Positions 41,380 to 52,325 of a stretch of DNA of 64,000 nt are shown here, piece by piece. Below the pieces are notes generated by a model. The model saw nothing but the letters and a program-made list of their open reading frames with translations. It ran no database searches and was not told where the DNA came from. The stretch covers positions 160,944 to 224,943 of the forward strand of contig VJWM01000250.1 of NCBI GenBank assembly GCA_010909165.1. Reading direction: 5' to 3'. The number at the start of each line of letters is the position of its first letter. Positions within the stretch are counted from its first letter, which is position 1. The DNA comes from Anthoceros angustus (taxonomy: Eukaryota; Streptophyta; Anthocerotopsida; Anthocerotales; Anthocerotaceae). Made by a program: the position numbers and the translations under genes.

Positions 41380-41600
41380 GATCCTTGTTGCACATCTTCA
41401 AGTGAAACCCAGATAGGATCTGCATAACCATGAAGCCTTACAAGATACTCTGGTACATTACCACGAACAGCAAGCGCTTCTCTCTCTGCCAAGAATTCAA
41501 TAATTTCTCGCAGACCATGACTGTGTTGAACCAAGATGACATAATCCTTCCTGTTCATATCCTCATTGTGTTTCGAAATCACAAATGGTTTCAGCAAAGA
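41380..41600 (-). CDS. Chromodomain at the end of G2 pol (fragment)
   Basis: Minus-strand frame (41346-41597) reads LKPFVISKHNE and then IIEFLAEREALAVRGNVPEY, LVRLHGY and WVSLEDV. The 'ILxxR...RG..V.EYLV.W.GY' pattern is that of the chromodomain found at the integrase C-terminus of chromoviruses. It binds methylated histones to direct insertion. The usual Trp before the GY is replaced by His. It is followed by a stop near the purine tract. Confidence 0.6.
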
Positions 41601-41689
41601 GACATGAAATACATTATGAGAGAAGATCCATTAAGGCAAATGTAGTTTGTAAGCCACATCTCCAATGCGCTTCAGAACTACGAAAGGTC

Positions 41690-42900
41690 CTCCATACTTA
41701 GGCCTTAACTTTGAGGTCAACCCTTGTGGCCGTGGGAAATTCTTCAATTTCACCCACACCTTGTCTCCTACTTGAAACTCTACCTTGCCGGCTCACAAGA
41801 AACTTCTTTTGCATGTCCCGAGCCTTGGCCAATATCTTCTTAGCAACTTCATGCCCGGCCCTTAACAGCTCAATGCAATCACTTGGTTCTCTTGCTGTTG
41901 TCTCAAACACACCAGCATTCAACATCGAAACTACGTCCATCGCTTTGTTATCTGTCATCTGAAAAAGGTGTGTAGCCTGTGGAGCTATTTACAATGTTAT
42001 TATAACTAAACTCTGCATCCTCAAGATGATTACTCAAGTCTCGCTAGTCCATCTGTACACAGTGTCGTAAGTATTCTTCTTGGATTCTGTTCACCCTCTC
42101 TGTTGATCCATTTGTATCAGGGTGGTACGCTGTGCTTATACATAATTGCACTCCTAAGCTCTTCATTGCCAAAACTCAGAACTGGGATCTCACACAATAT
42201 GCATAGGCGTCCATGTAACACATATACATGCTTCTTGAACAATGAGCAACATGAACATCGACATGAGCTAACTCACCGCTTCTTTGTAGGGATGAAGTGT
42301 GCTTGCTTGTCAATCTATCAACCCATGATAGTGTGTGTCCATTCTTGGTGGCAATGGCATAATGAAATCCATTGATATACTTTTCCAAGGCCCACTTGGA
42401 ATAGGCAGGGTTGCAACAAACCTCGATTTGTCCGCTCCACCTTATCGATACCTACACAAGACTTAACATACTCAACAAGATGCTTGTACATTCCAGCCAA
42501 TAAAATGCTTTCTCAACTTCTCATAAGTTGGGTCAATTCCTCTATGACTGCACTTGGCACATCATGACACTGCAAGCAACTTCCTTCTCAACACATGAGA
42601 ATCGTGAATCACAATCTTTGCTTGAACATCAACAAGCCATTTCTAAGCTTAAACTTAGATCCGGTTGCTCCACTTCATTGATCCAATCAATGGATCTCGC
42701 AGATAAGCTTCCTTGATCATGTGAGTGTCCTTGGCTCAATCACCATCTGTTGCAGCTAGCTTAGGCCTCTTGAAAAGCGCTTATCAAACTTAAACTCGCT
42801 ATGACTCAAAGCATCTGCCACAAGATTCTCCTTCCCTGGCTTGTACTTAATAGACACATCATACATTGCTAGGAAATCTTGCCATCTAGCCTATCTTGCG
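41690..42900 (-). pseudogene. Integrase of G2
   Basis: 41698-41958 (minus) reads the integrase C-terminal part, with KARDMQKKFLV-like and EEFPTATRVDLKVK segments upstream of the chromodomain. 41960-42900 should hold the zinc-binding and DDE core, but frames are short and interrupted on both strands and only position supports the assignment. A + strand series of small frames here is the antisense. Confidence 0.5.
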
Positions 42901-42969
42901 CTTAGTTGCAGCTGATTAGTAAAGAAGCTTGTGCTTACATTGTCTATGTACAACACAAAAGATCTTCCT

Positions 42970-43223
42970 GAAAGCTAACTTCTCCAAATCTTGAGACAAT
43001 TGATGACAGCAGTCATCTCCTTTTCATAAGTGGAGTACTTCCTTTCATGTTCATGCAGCTTCTTTGACTCGTAAGCCACTAGTATACCTTTTTGCATGAG
43101 CATTGCACCAATTGCAATATCTGACGCAGCAGTATATACTTCTATATCCTTCTTCGGATCATAGATTGCCAATTGGGTAGTCTTGAGTTTCAACGAAACT
43201 CGAATGCCCTCGACATTCATCAT
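42970..43223 (-). CDS. RNase H of G2 (fragment)
   Basis: 82-codon open minus-strand frame with [17 protein letters not shown] and [19 protein letters not shown]. These are the standard Ty3 RNase H segments (first catalytic Asp in 'TDASD', here TAASD; Glu in 'YEKE'). The acidic residue of TDASD is lost at one position. It is part of pol. Confidence 0.75.
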
Positions 43224-43527
43224 CCCACTTCCAAGCCTTCGCCTTCTTTAAGAGATCAGTTAATGGGGCAGCAATCTTGGCAAACATCGGTACAAATCTT
43301 CTGTACACGCTAGCCAATCCCAAAAACATACACACCTCGTGCACATTCTTTGGTGGCAGCCAACTCTGTATGGCCTTTACTTTATCAAGATCCATCCTGA
43401 TACCATTCGCAGAGACAATGAATCCAAGGAAGTCTGAATCCAAGGAAGTCTATCTCTTCCTTGACAAAGTCACACTTTGTTATAGCTAAGAACAAAGAAT
43501 TTGCTGTTAACCTTTCTAACACTTTCC
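43160..43527 (-). CDS. Reverse transcriptase of G2, C-terminal part
   Basis: Minus-strand reading from the C2 insertion point gives [20 protein letters not shown] and EIDFLGF, the thumb start of Ty3 reverse transcriptase. Frame 43159-43443 then gives [30 protein letters not shown] and [11 protein letters not shown]. The fragment continues the polymerase whose palm lies at 50069-50232 on the other side of element C2. An 8-base local duplication (GAATCCAAGGAAGTCT, 43423-43450) causes a frame overlap. Confidence 0.75.
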
Positions 43528-43532
43528 TCAAG

Positions 43533-43727
43533 AGTTTGAGGTGCTTTGCGGAAGCGTTTGATCAAAGATAGTGCTTTACTAATTGATACAATTGATTACA
43601 AGAGGTGGGCTTTTATAGCCTATGTCTGAAGAGTTGTACCTCTTCGGTATAAGATACCAAAGGGTATGACCACGCTGGGTTAAGCTAGCTAAGGTAACCA
43701 TAACCAACGCGGTCTGTACTTCTAACT
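43533..43727 (-). repeat. 3' LTR of C2
   Basis: Minus-strand start AGTTAGAAGTACAGACCGCG, end CACCTCAAACT, with TATAAAAGCCCACCTC as the likely promoter box. A purine tract, GAGAGGGAG, precedes it on the minus strand. Confidence 0.85.
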
Positions 43728-43839
43728 CTCCCTCTCAGACTAGTTGGGTTATCTAAATCAAAGAACTAATAATCATTTGCCGCTGGAGTATTGTATAGGT
43801 ACTACGGTCTTCAACTAAACTCAACTCACCGATCGTCAT

Positions 43840-44510
43840 AGGTCATAAGTAAGATTGAAGCAAGCGGTCTACAATAGTTGTCAACTTCAAGTAATCGTTA
43901 CGAGATAAGATCGCCTCACCAAATGTGTGGTGGTCCGACTTCAAAAAGCACTGATCAACCAATCCAAGCCCTTCTCTGTGGGCAGTGTTTGAACTTGCAA
44001 GGATTTTGTCGATTATGTCTGCTTTGTATTGTCGTTGTGGGTACATCTTGTACCTTAACAATTCCCTCTCGGCGTCACGAATATAATGGTGTTGAATCTC
44101 AATATGCGTGCGCATGAAAGACGGATTAGCGACAAGAGCAATGGTGACATATTGTCACAATTAAGCTTGGGCCCTTCACTTCATATCCAAATCTTCACAT
44201 AGCTTTCTTTCCCATTCGGCCTCTTTAGTGGCTTGAGTGCTTTGTACTCGATTACATTGATGAAAGTGATATTGCAGCTTGTTTTCTACAAGACCAATTA
44301 ACAACAATGGAGCGCAAGCAATATCTTTGAGATACTTTTTCGGTGTCGTCAAGCCCAATCTGCATCGACAAAGCATGTCGATGGCGGATGCTTCTTTCCG
44401 CTAGGCTTGAAGCAGGCGAGGCCATAATTTGGAGTACCCTTGAGGTACCGCATGATGCGCTTGAGAGCAACCCGGTGATCCTTTTCAGATTCTCGAGGCG
44501 AGCAATAGCA
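43840..44510 (-). pseudogene. RNase H of C2
   Basis: Minus-strand reading at 44343-44465 gives RYLKGTPNYGLACFKPSGKK, then CFVDADWA, the copia RNase H start with its first catalytic Asp. 43843-44115 (minus) holds the C-terminal end of pol (HIEIQHHYIRD and ILASSNTAHREGLG-like). Stops separate the pieces. Confidence 0.65.
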
Positions 44511-44528
44511 TTTCACGGTGTTGAGATA

Positions 44529-45430
44529 TCAGTGCAGTCGATTACTCAAGAACATGAGAGTACCAACTCCCATACGATAAGGAATATTTTCCATCTCTTT
44601 CTTTTCCTGCTCGATTGTGGCGGTAGCGGATGAAACTCTCCTCAGGCGCGGTGTCGCCCGTGCATTCTCCAAATTGAGCGTTTTAACATACCATACATAT
44701 CTTCCTTGATGGAGATAGATAGCACCGATGGTATCTCTATGTACATGCATACCAAGAATATATTTAACTTTGCCGAGATCCTTCATCTCGAATTCTTTAC
44801 TAAGGTCACTTTAATCTTGTTAACTAGTTCAATATTGTTGCAGAATAACTAAGTCATCAACATATAGTGCAACCAGCTGAGGGAGGTGCGAGTACATAGA
44901 TATTGGTGTCGCTTCACTTTGGATAAACCCTATCTTCTTGAGGTAAGAGTCCATTCTCTCATACCATAAGCGTGGGCTTTGCTTTAGTCAGTAAATAGAG
45001 CGAATAAGTTTACACACCTTGTTTGGGTATTGCTCATCCTCATAGTCTTGGTTGATCCATATAGATCTCTTCTTGCGAGATGACCATAAAGGAAAGCGGT
45101 ACAAACATCAAGGCGATAAATTTCAGTTAAGCTCGGCACATAAAGCCGGGAGCATTCTCACAGGCGACCTTGACTACGGTGAATAATATACCACGATAGT
45201 CCACTCCTCTTTCGACTATAACCCTTAGCCACTAGTCTCGCCTTATAGCGAATACGAGGTTCAACCTCCGGAATTTAGTTTTGAGAACCCACTTGCATTT
45301 GTGATGGTTACGCCTTTGGCAAGTTTACTAGAGTCCGTATTGTTTTGATAAGAGAATTATATTCATCATCAATAGCAAACTTCCACTTAGCGCATCGTCG
45401 CGAATATGCCTCTTGAAGAGTGAGAGGATC
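44529..45430 (-). pseudogene. Reverse transcriptase of C2
   Basis: Minus strand: QLVALYVDDLVIL (about 44840-44880) carries the catalytic YVDD box of copia polymerases. Frame 44529-44786 follows with MKDLGKVKYILGMHVHRDTI and QGRYVW, the segments just after the palm. Upstream (45000-45430) is legible only in fragments. The enzyme copies element RNA; frame breaks make it inactive as read. Confidence 0.7.
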
Positions 45431-45433
45431 TCC

Positions 45434-45853
45434 CTACGAAGGGCAACAAAAGCGTTGAAATGACTGCGGCGGTGGTGGTGTGACTTGATTGAACTCTAAA
45501 TCAAAGGGGATCTCATTCCAGAGGTGTCTCGGTTGACGATGACGCGAAGGATACCTTCGCTCAGGGGCTGGATCAAGTGTTACGGGAGAAGGTGGAGCAG
45601 GAACTGTCTCTGGGTCTTGTGAATTAAGAGCACCAAAGTCGTCTCTGTTTTCATAAGGATCAACAATGGCCTGTTCATCTTCCCCCTCTCGAGCAGGAAT
45701 AATAGGTATAGGTGCTGCTTGAGGTGAAGAGGCCAGGGATGGAGCAGTTGCGGGACCAGTCGGGAAAAGCAGTGAGTCAAAACTCGGGCATAAGGTCACC
45801 AGGTCGGAAGAAGCGATGTCGTCGAAGGGCGGCGAATCCATGGACTCGAGCAT
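45434..45853 (-). CDS. C2 linker between integrase and reverse transcriptase (fragment)
   Basis: Open 139-codon minus-strand frame, acidic and Pro/Ser-rich with a RYPSRHRQPRHL segment. This is typical of the variable linker that precedes copia reverse transcriptase ('RxSxRxxxPPxxL'). It is part of the C2 polyprotein rather than a separate gene. Confidence 0.6.
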   Translation of the reverse strand: MLESMDSPPFDDIASSDLVTLCPSFDSLLFPTGPATAPSLASSPQAAPIPIIPAREGEDEQAIVDPYENRDDFGALNSQDPETVPAPPSPVTLDPAPERRYPSRHRQPRHLWNEIPFDLEFNQVTPPPPQSFQRFCCPS

Positions 45854-46091
45854 GCTAGCAGAGCCTCATCAAAAGTGTGACGAGCATATACAATAGCATG
45901 GGTATCCAAGTCAACGGTTTATAAGCCTTACGGTCCTCGCCATAGCCAACAAATACCGACGCGAGCGCTTGTCAGCGAGAGGAATATTAGCATAGGGGCG
46001 TGAAAATCCGAAGATGAGTAATAAGAGGCTTATATCCATGCCAGGACTCAAAGGGTGTCGGCGAGGACTTGGACTTAAGAATCGCCTGATG

Positions 46092-46600
46092 TTAACCGCT
46101 TGAAGGGTTTGGGGGCCAGCGGGCTAGCATGGCGCGGGCCATGGCGAGCAGATCGCCGTTGGCCTTTTCAGCAACCCCATTCTGCTGAGAAGTATAGGGA
46201 ACCGTAAACTGACGGATAATCCCCCTCTCAAGACAGAAGTCCTTAAATTGCCGGTTATTTAATTCTCCTGCATTGTCAGATCTAATGCACCGAAGCTTGC
46301 AACCGGTTTGCAGCTCAGCCATAGTGACAAAAGGAGTAAAGGAGCCGAAGGAATCACTCTTCAACTTGAGCGGAATAGCAAAGGTATAGCGACTATAGTC
46401 ATCAACAATAGTCATAAAGTGCGCCGCCAAGTGAAGGGGGGAGTGGACCACAAAGATCAACATGGACCAACTCCAAGGGTGAGAGGCGTGTAAAGTAGGA
46501 TAGGGAAGCTACGTTGTTTAGCATATATACAAGGTTCACATAGCAGATGCATGAAAAGTGTGGTAGCTTATCCCTAAATAAATCACTAGACATCTCTAAA
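46092..46600 (-). pseudogene. Integrase core of C2
   Basis: Minus strand 46402-46593 reads LVHVDLCGPLPPSLGG (first catalytic Asp). 46092-46463 reads MTIVDDYSRYTFAIPL, IRSDNAGELNN (second Asp) and YTSQQNGVAEKANGDL, in which the catalytic Glu is at the expected place in the 'QNGVAE(R/K)' box. The two frames overlap with one shift. The rest of the core, to about 45900, is fragmentary. Confidence 0.75.
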
Positions 46601-46649
46601 AGCTTATCATGATTAATATGTCCAAGCCGAGAATGCCATAATAGGAGTC

Positions 46650-48220
46650 ACCTTTGCGAGAACTCCCTCAGCCATGATGGCCATGGCGGGAGGCGTGGTC
46701 GAGAAGGCTGTGATCAGCAGTGCAGGAGAAGACATAGAGGTCATGCAGACGACCTCTAGCAACCACGCCGACCGGGAGCAAGATCTTGTGAGGAGGCAAT
46801 CGCCTCTGCCGAACTCTAACAGAAAGTACCGTCCTTCACCAAGTTGCGGACGGAGATAAGATTCTTCGCCATTTGCGGAACATGTAGCACATCACTTAAA
46901 AGAAGGAGAACCATCTTCAAGAGTAAAAATATGATTACGGTGCATAATAGTAAGGCGAGTCATCGCCGAGAAGAACAAAAGCGTTGATCTTGGGGAGATA
47001 ATCGAAAACATATGGTGATGGCGGCAAATATATGCGGCGGTGAGTCCAATAGCCAAGAGGTCTTGTATTCGAAAGCTACCAAGCTGAGCAATGTCGGCTG
47101 TTTACGCTTGGAGGTCGAGGCCATATTGGCGGACTTGGAAGGCGTCGAGGCTCACCGGCTTTCTTCTTGCGGTCGGGCTCGTGGCACAGAATCGCGATTG
47201 CAGTACCGGGCTTGGAACCACCGAGCTTGGAGAAGGAAGGACCGCGAGAAGGAGCCGAGAAGGCGATGAAGGGCCGTCTCGGTGGAGGAGGAGGCGTAGG
47301 TGGACGTTGGCCTTTGCTAACGAACATAACTCGTTCACCACCATGCTTGAAGTCGCGTTGAATGGAAGCCTCCTCTTGAAGGAGAGCGCCGCAATTTCGG
47401 AGATGGAAATGTTGGGTGTCGACTCTACACTTTGATGAGCCTCTCGAGGTGCCATTACGAGAGGACACAAATGCTTGAAAGTGGCGGGAAGGGAGGCCGA
47501 GTTGGACACAAGCTTCAAATTCGATAAGGAGTGCCTAAAGCGTGGGCCCCGAAGATATCGAAACTTCCCAACATAAGTACCAATGCTCTCATTATTATGC
47601 ATGCGTAAGAATAAAATTAGATTCGTATTATAATGTCATAACATTGGTAGATTGAAAATATCTACTAGCGCCAATGCTCTGCGTGATAGTAGCCCCATCA
47701 AGATGATGTAGGGTAACTTCGTCAAGGCCTGAAATAAGAATGTGAAGTGCAAGCTGTCTTGTTTGATCCAAGAGTCGAGAGCAGAGGGACCAGAGGCGTT
47801 GAATGGTGCCATCCACTATGCCAAGCAAGTCAGTGAGTATGGAGCATACTTGGCATATCTCAAACTTTGTCGTCAAACGGTCTTTTCTTTGAATTCAGAA
47901 GACATTCATATAATTAATAATTGGTATGGGCGTCACATTTGAAGAGGACGCCGATGCCATGGTTCGATGATCAAGTAATATATAATATAAAGAAGGAACA
48001 GTCTAGTTATATAGAGGAGCTTCTAATATAGTAATATGAGAAAGCTTGATGAGCGTAAATAGTATGAAAACAAAGATTAAAATCAAATAGCCCGATGAAC
48101 TATGCCACGATCACCGGGGCATGAATGATATAGGTCTTTGATGAGGTGGCAATCTGAAAATGTTCAACTTGTCCCAAAGGTGATGACACTCCAATTGGAA
48201 GAGCTCACAGTGGCACTGTG
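46650..48220 (-). pseudogene. gag and protease region of C2
   Basis: Minus strand 47628-47876 reads gag-like LALHILISGLDEVTLHHLDG. 47102-47602 opens with NNESIGTYVGKFRYL, the 'IxxY' gag helix. 47076-47468 includes a degenerate zinc-knuckle neighbourhood (CHEPDRKKKAGEP). A clear protease DSGA motif was not found in 46650-47050. Frames are short and shifted. Confidence 0.5.
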
Positions 48221-48775
48221 ATTCATACAAGTGTCGAGGTGGATTCGATCTTGGTGAGGCGAGGAGAAACAGGTTCGTGCTTGATGGCTGAAAAATGCGG
48301 GGCAAGAGGTAACGACGGTGGCGATTTTAAAGTGTGCCCCGAGATCGGAAGAGGTGTCCAGTACCGCCGGGCAGGAGATCCAAAGGGCAGGGGCGTAAAC
48401 AGGCGGGGCCGTTTCGTACATCCCCATAAGAAACTTATGTGGAGTTTCTTTGGAAAGAAACTTAGTTTAAGTTGGCGGGCATCATCAGCAGGGTGAAGCA
48501 GCGGCAGGCGATCGGTCTGGCGCCCGATCGATCGATTGAGGTTGAGGCGCCTGCGGGCGCCACGCGACCTGCTGGAGATATGAGCGGCGCCATCCGGGCT
48601 GTGCGACCGAAACATCCAGTCGAATCCTTCAAATCTCGGTGATGGAAAAATTGGAAGGTGCTGTTGGATTAGCGCGGTGGAGGGCGCCTCATTTTGACGA
48701 GATTGCATGAGATTGGAGTAGTCACGCGATTTCGTGAGATATCCAATCGATCGCATTGCTGATTTTCCGATGCAT
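48221..48775 (-). other. C2 interior with an open minus frame, unassigned
   Basis: 48223-48792 (minus, 189 codons) overlaps the end of the preceding ORF by 17 bases. It is Pro/Arg/Ser-rich. No motif recognised; it may be gag N-terminal sequence. Confidence 0.3.
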
Positions 48776-49552
48776 TTAGCCGAATTCTCCAAACACGGAA
48801 AAGACGTTGTTAGAGAGGCCTGATCTTATACCGCCTTGAGATCTCATTTGCGGATACATGATCATCCTTCCGAAGTCGAGAGAAAATCCGGCGGCAATCT
48901 CGCATGAACTTGAGCATAGGAAGTTGTCGATGGGAGGCTGAATGTGAGTTGCTTTTGATGCAATAGGTGAACTCCCCATGGCAGGTTGTTGCTGATGATG
49001 CTGGCTTGAATGTTGAGAAATATTATCATGTTGTATGTGCTGAAAATTTTGCTGAAAGTCTTGCGAAGTTGAAGCAATTCGTCCATCAGCATAATAGAGT
49101 TTCTTAGCTGTTTTGGATGAATGATTTGAATCATGTCGTTTAGAATGTTGTGATGAAGAATTTTGTAGAGAATGGCTTTGAACTGGTGTAGTTGGAGTAT
49201 AATAAGGTGAATGTGTTCCCGTGTTGTGAGAATGATAGGAAACAGAATTATTATACTCGGAGCTCGAAATATCTCCACAACATCGCAGCAAATCAGTGTC
49301 GCCACTAGAGGACCAAGGTCTAGATGACCTTTGATGGCTTGATGTACTTTCTGTCGAAGATGTCAGCAAATCATTTTGAAGAAAGAAGTTGGATAGCATG
49401 AAGGCTATCTTGCTCCCTAAGTTGTTGAAAAATGTAGAATTCAGCCTATTATAGTTATGAGAACATCGAGGATGCACTCTACGTCTACTTCTCCTCTCTA
49501 TTTCTCCATTTCTCCTTGCATGATAGCTCTTGTGATTGATTCTTCTTGCCAT
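48776..49552 (-). CDS. Ser/His/Gln-rich ORF at the 5' end of C2
   Basis: An uninterrupted 258-codon frame starts at an ATG (49550-49552), about 305 bases after the primer site and before gag. It opens with a basic segment (MARRINHKSYHARRNGEIER), followed by long Ser/His/Gln/Asn-rich low-complexity sequence (for example HSKRHDSNHSSKTAKK). The region is not a simple nucleotide repeat and stays open while flanking copia frames are broken, which argues for real coding. Copia elements normally have gag first, so this is an additional ORF or an extended gag N-terminus. No family recognised. Confidence 0.5.
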   Translation of the reverse strand: MARRINHKSYHARRNGEIERRSRRRVHPRCSHNYNRLNSTFFNNLGSKIAFMLSNFFLQNDLLTSSTESTSSHQRSSRPWSSSGDTDLLRCCGDISSSEYNNSVSYHSHNTGTHSPYYTPTTPVQSHSLQNSSSQHSKRHDSNHSSKTAKKLYYADGRIASTSQDFQQNFQHIQHDNISQHSSQHHQQQPAMGSSPIASKATHIQPPIDNFLCSSSCEIAAGFSLDFGRMIMYPQMRSQGGIRSGLSNNVFSVFGEFG

Positions 49553-49856
49553 GTTGTAACTTTATGTAAAACAATAAAGAAACAATGTTTTGTGCAAGGA
49601 AGAATGAGTAGAGTGCAAGAAGGAATAAGATGAAGAATGAGAGAGTGGCAATGAGCCATGAAACTTTAATGAATATAAAGGTTAATCATAGAAGAAGCCA
49701 AACTATTTTATTAGAAAACATGTTTGGTTGAATATAAGAAACTATAATAAGTATAAAAAGCTTCATATTACAAATACCAAAGGCATAAGAAAGGCGTTGC
49801 ATATTAGAAGAACATCTAGATTCACATCATAATGCATGATGAACTTAGTAATCAAA

Positions 49857-49870
49857 CTTTGCTCTAATAC
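49857..49870 (-). other. Primer-binding site of C2
   Basis: Minus strand TGGTATTAGAGCAA is the initiator-Met tRNA type with one change from TGGTATCAGAGC. It lies two bases inside the LTR. Confidence 0.7.
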
Positions 49871-49872
49871 CA

Positions 49873-50063
49873 AGTTTGAGGTGCTTTGCGGAAGCGTTTG
49901 ATCAAAGATAGTGCTTTACTAATTGATACAATTGATTACAAGAGGTGGGCTTTTATAGCCTGTGTCTGAAGAGTTGTACCTCTTCGGTACTAGATACCAA
50001 AGGGTATGACCACGCTGGGTTTAGCTATGCTAACCTTAACCAACGCGGTCTGTACTTCTAACT
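49873..50063 (-). repeat. 5' LTR of C2
   Basis: Nearly identical to 43533-43727, differing at a few bases. It is followed on the minus strand by the primer site. Confidence 0.85.
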
Positions 50064-50068
50064 TCAAG

Positions 50069-50232
50069 TGTTGGACATGCTCTTCCAAGGTAGAACTGTA
50101 TATCATGATGTCATCCAAGTAGATCACAACACACTCATCCATCAGATCTTTGAATATAATATTCATGAGAGTCTGAAACGTGGCTGGTGCATTGGTGAGT
50201 CCAAATGGCATGACAAGGAACTCAAAAGAATA
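50069..50232 (-). CDS. Reverse transcriptase palm of G2 (fragment)
   Basis: Minus strand: [19 protein letters not shown], then [14 protein letters not shown] with the catalytic YLDD of Ty3 polymerases, then EEHVQHL at the C2 insertion point. Continues at 43527 in the thumb region. Upstream, the expected preceding residues lie in the inverted block 50233-51004. Confidence 0.85.
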
Positions 50233-51004
50233 GGGAATTGGAATGGAGCAGTGAGCTTCACAGTTGTAGATATGGATGATCATGAAATCATCTTGGGCTT
50301 AGAATGGATGAAGGCCAACAAGGTATGTGTGAACGTGGACTCACGCACCATACAGATCTTAGGAGATGAAGAGCACAAAGTGAGTTGTGCAGTTCTCAAG
50401 CAGAGGCTTGGAGACAGCATCGAAGAAATCATCTCTAAGGAGAGCTCAAATGTTGTGTAAAGGATGGAGAGGAACTCTTTTTACTTGTGCTGCATGGACT
50501 AGAAGATGGCCTTGAAATGGAGTCTCAGATGTAGCCAAAGATTCCAAGGGAAGTGCAGGCTGTCTTGAATGAATTCAAGGACTTAATACCTAATGAGTTG
50601 CCTCCTTTACCTCCTTGAAGAATTGTAGATCATGAGATTGATCTAAAGCCAGGAAGTACACCGCCTTCAAGATCGCCATATAGATTATCGCACGATGAGC
50701 TACAAGAGCTGAATAGACAAATGTCTAACCTACTAGCCAAGGGCTATGTGAGAATCTCAAAGTCCTCATTTGGTGCGCCAATGTTGTTCACGTGCAAGAA
50801 GAATGGAGGATTGAGATTATGCTTGGATTATAGAGCACTCAATCAAATTACAGTAAAGAATTAATATCCTTTGCCAAGGATGGATGATTTATTTGACAGA
50901 TTGATAGGTGCTAAGTATTTCACCAAGTTGGATTTAATGGTTGACTATTACTAGATTCGCATCGCAGAAGGACATGAATATAAGACTGCTTGTAGAACGA
51001 GGTA
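50233..51004 (+). pseudogene. Inverted segment of G2: protease end and reverse transcriptase start
   Basis: On the + strand, opposite to the rest of G2, 50260-50460 reads [19 protein letters not shown], the C-terminal strand of the protease. Then 50560-51000 reads EFKDLIPNELPPLPP, a DHEIDLKPG segment, [40 protein letters not shown] and EGHEYKTACRTR. These are exactly the residues missing between 51005 and 50232 on the minus strand. The 770-base block has thus been flipped in place. In-frame stops also occur (after PLPP and near KN). Confidence 0.85.
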
Positions 51005-51153
51005 GGCACTTCTTGCAACTCACCTATGTATTGCAGCATTCCTTTAGTTTGTTTCACTCTACATGGCTCAGATGTATTAGCCCATGTCAAACCAAGCTTG
51101 CTTGCCTTGCTAGGAAAAATGAAATGATGTGTTGCTGCCAAATCAAGCAACAT
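51005..51153 (-). CDS. Protease N-terminal part of G2
   Basis: Minus-strand frame begins LLDLAATHHFIFPSKASKLG. The usual catalytic DSGA is altered to DLAA, so the active site is lost. It runs to GELQEVPT at the inversion breakpoint, where the second half continues on the opposite strand. Confidence 0.65.
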
Positions 51154-51170
51154 CCTCGCTTCTGCTCCAT

Positions 51171-52325
51171 TTAGACATCCATGTATATACGTGAGCTCTC
51201 CACCCGCCCTCCAAATAGTGCTGTCCTCAGCACTCTGAGACTCACCACATGCAGTCGTCGCAACATATGGCCGAACCCGTCACTTGGGATCCTCGGATCT
51301 AACACTTTTGTGATCCTGAGTCTTCGGGACTGTGGATTTCGTTCTGCTACATTGAGAGTCTGTTCAGCATTCGGGCATTCATTTGCATAATGTCCCGGCT
51401 CTCCACATGAGTAGCAGACTGTTTTTCGAGAACCCATTGTAATTGTTCTATGAGCTCCACGGCCTTTTCGCGCTCCTCGATTTCTTCCGTGGAAATTTCC
51501 TCTTGAATTGCCTCTTGTAATTCCATTAAGAGGCAATTCCATTTCCGCCAGTGTCCTTAGCAACTCCTCTGCTGGCACTACTAGAGCTTCCTGTAGCTTG
51601 GGCATACCGACCACGGGTATTGCCTCGAAACCTTCTCGAGGAGTTGGATGTACTAGAATGAAACGTATCTGGAATGGCATGTGCTGCTGTAATGGCCTCT
51701 GCCAATGTAGTTGGACTATGCAACTCAATTCTGTTAGCAGCCTTATCTTTCAAACCAGTCATAAAGCGATGCAGCTTATCATCCTCATTCATGGTAGTGC
51801 AATCCAGGACAGCTTCACTAAAGGTACTTACATAATCTCGTATAGTACCTGTCTGCTTGATATTGTCAAGCTATTGTCTACTCAAACGTGAAACATTCGC
51901 AGGTTGGAACTGCTTCTTAAGGGCTTTTTTGAAAGGTGCCCAGTCGGTGATGGTATGTGCTCGGTTACTCTGGGCAACATTAGCACCATAACTCTGCCAC
52001 CAGACCGAAGCATAGCCCTTTAAGAAATTGCCAACAGTATCTAAGTAGTACTCCAGCTCAAGACCAGATGAGGCGAGATAAGTCTCAACATAATAGATCT
52101 AAGAATCAATAACTTGCAGATCTCTTTCTCCCTCATATTTATCTGGTAGAGCTAACTTCATGCTCGAATTCGAAGCCACTTTGAAGATGCCTGTTGAATT
52201 CGCCGGAAGATTTCTTGTTGATCTTCCACATCTTCGCCTTGGTGAGCTGTGGGCTCTGGATTCTTCTTTGTCCTTTTCCTTGAAGTCATCACATTGTCCA
52301 AGACACCTAGAAGAATTTGATAAAG
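51171..52325 (-). pseudogene. gag of G2, main part
   Basis: Minus strand. At about 51900-52140 it reads YEGERDLQVIDS and VWWQSYGANVAQ (capsid region). 51526-51792 reads MNEDDKLHRFMTGLKDKAAN, the gag dimer helix, then a Ser/Arg/Gly-rich stretch. 51171-51728 includes CYSCGEPGHYANEC, a perfect CCHC zinc knuckle, after an Arg/Gly-rich linker. Two frameshifts and a few stops separate the parts. The N-terminal end is interrupted at 52325 by element T and resumes at 54441. Confidence 0.75.

Larger units (their letters stand above)
43533..50063 (-). mobile_element. Ty1/copia retrotransposon C2, nested in G2
   Basis: C2 has LTRs of 195 and 191 bases (43533-43727 and 49873-50063) that are nearly identical. 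It is flanked by the target duplication TCAAG (43528-43532 and 50064-50068). On the minus strand there follow the primer site, a leader, an unusual Ser/His/Gln-rich ORF, gag, integrase, reverse transcriptase, RNase H and a purine tract (43728-43745). It inserted into the reverse transcriptase of G2, whose frame resumes on the other side. LTR near-identity suggests a young insertion, yet most of its coding frames are broken. Confidence 0.85.
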
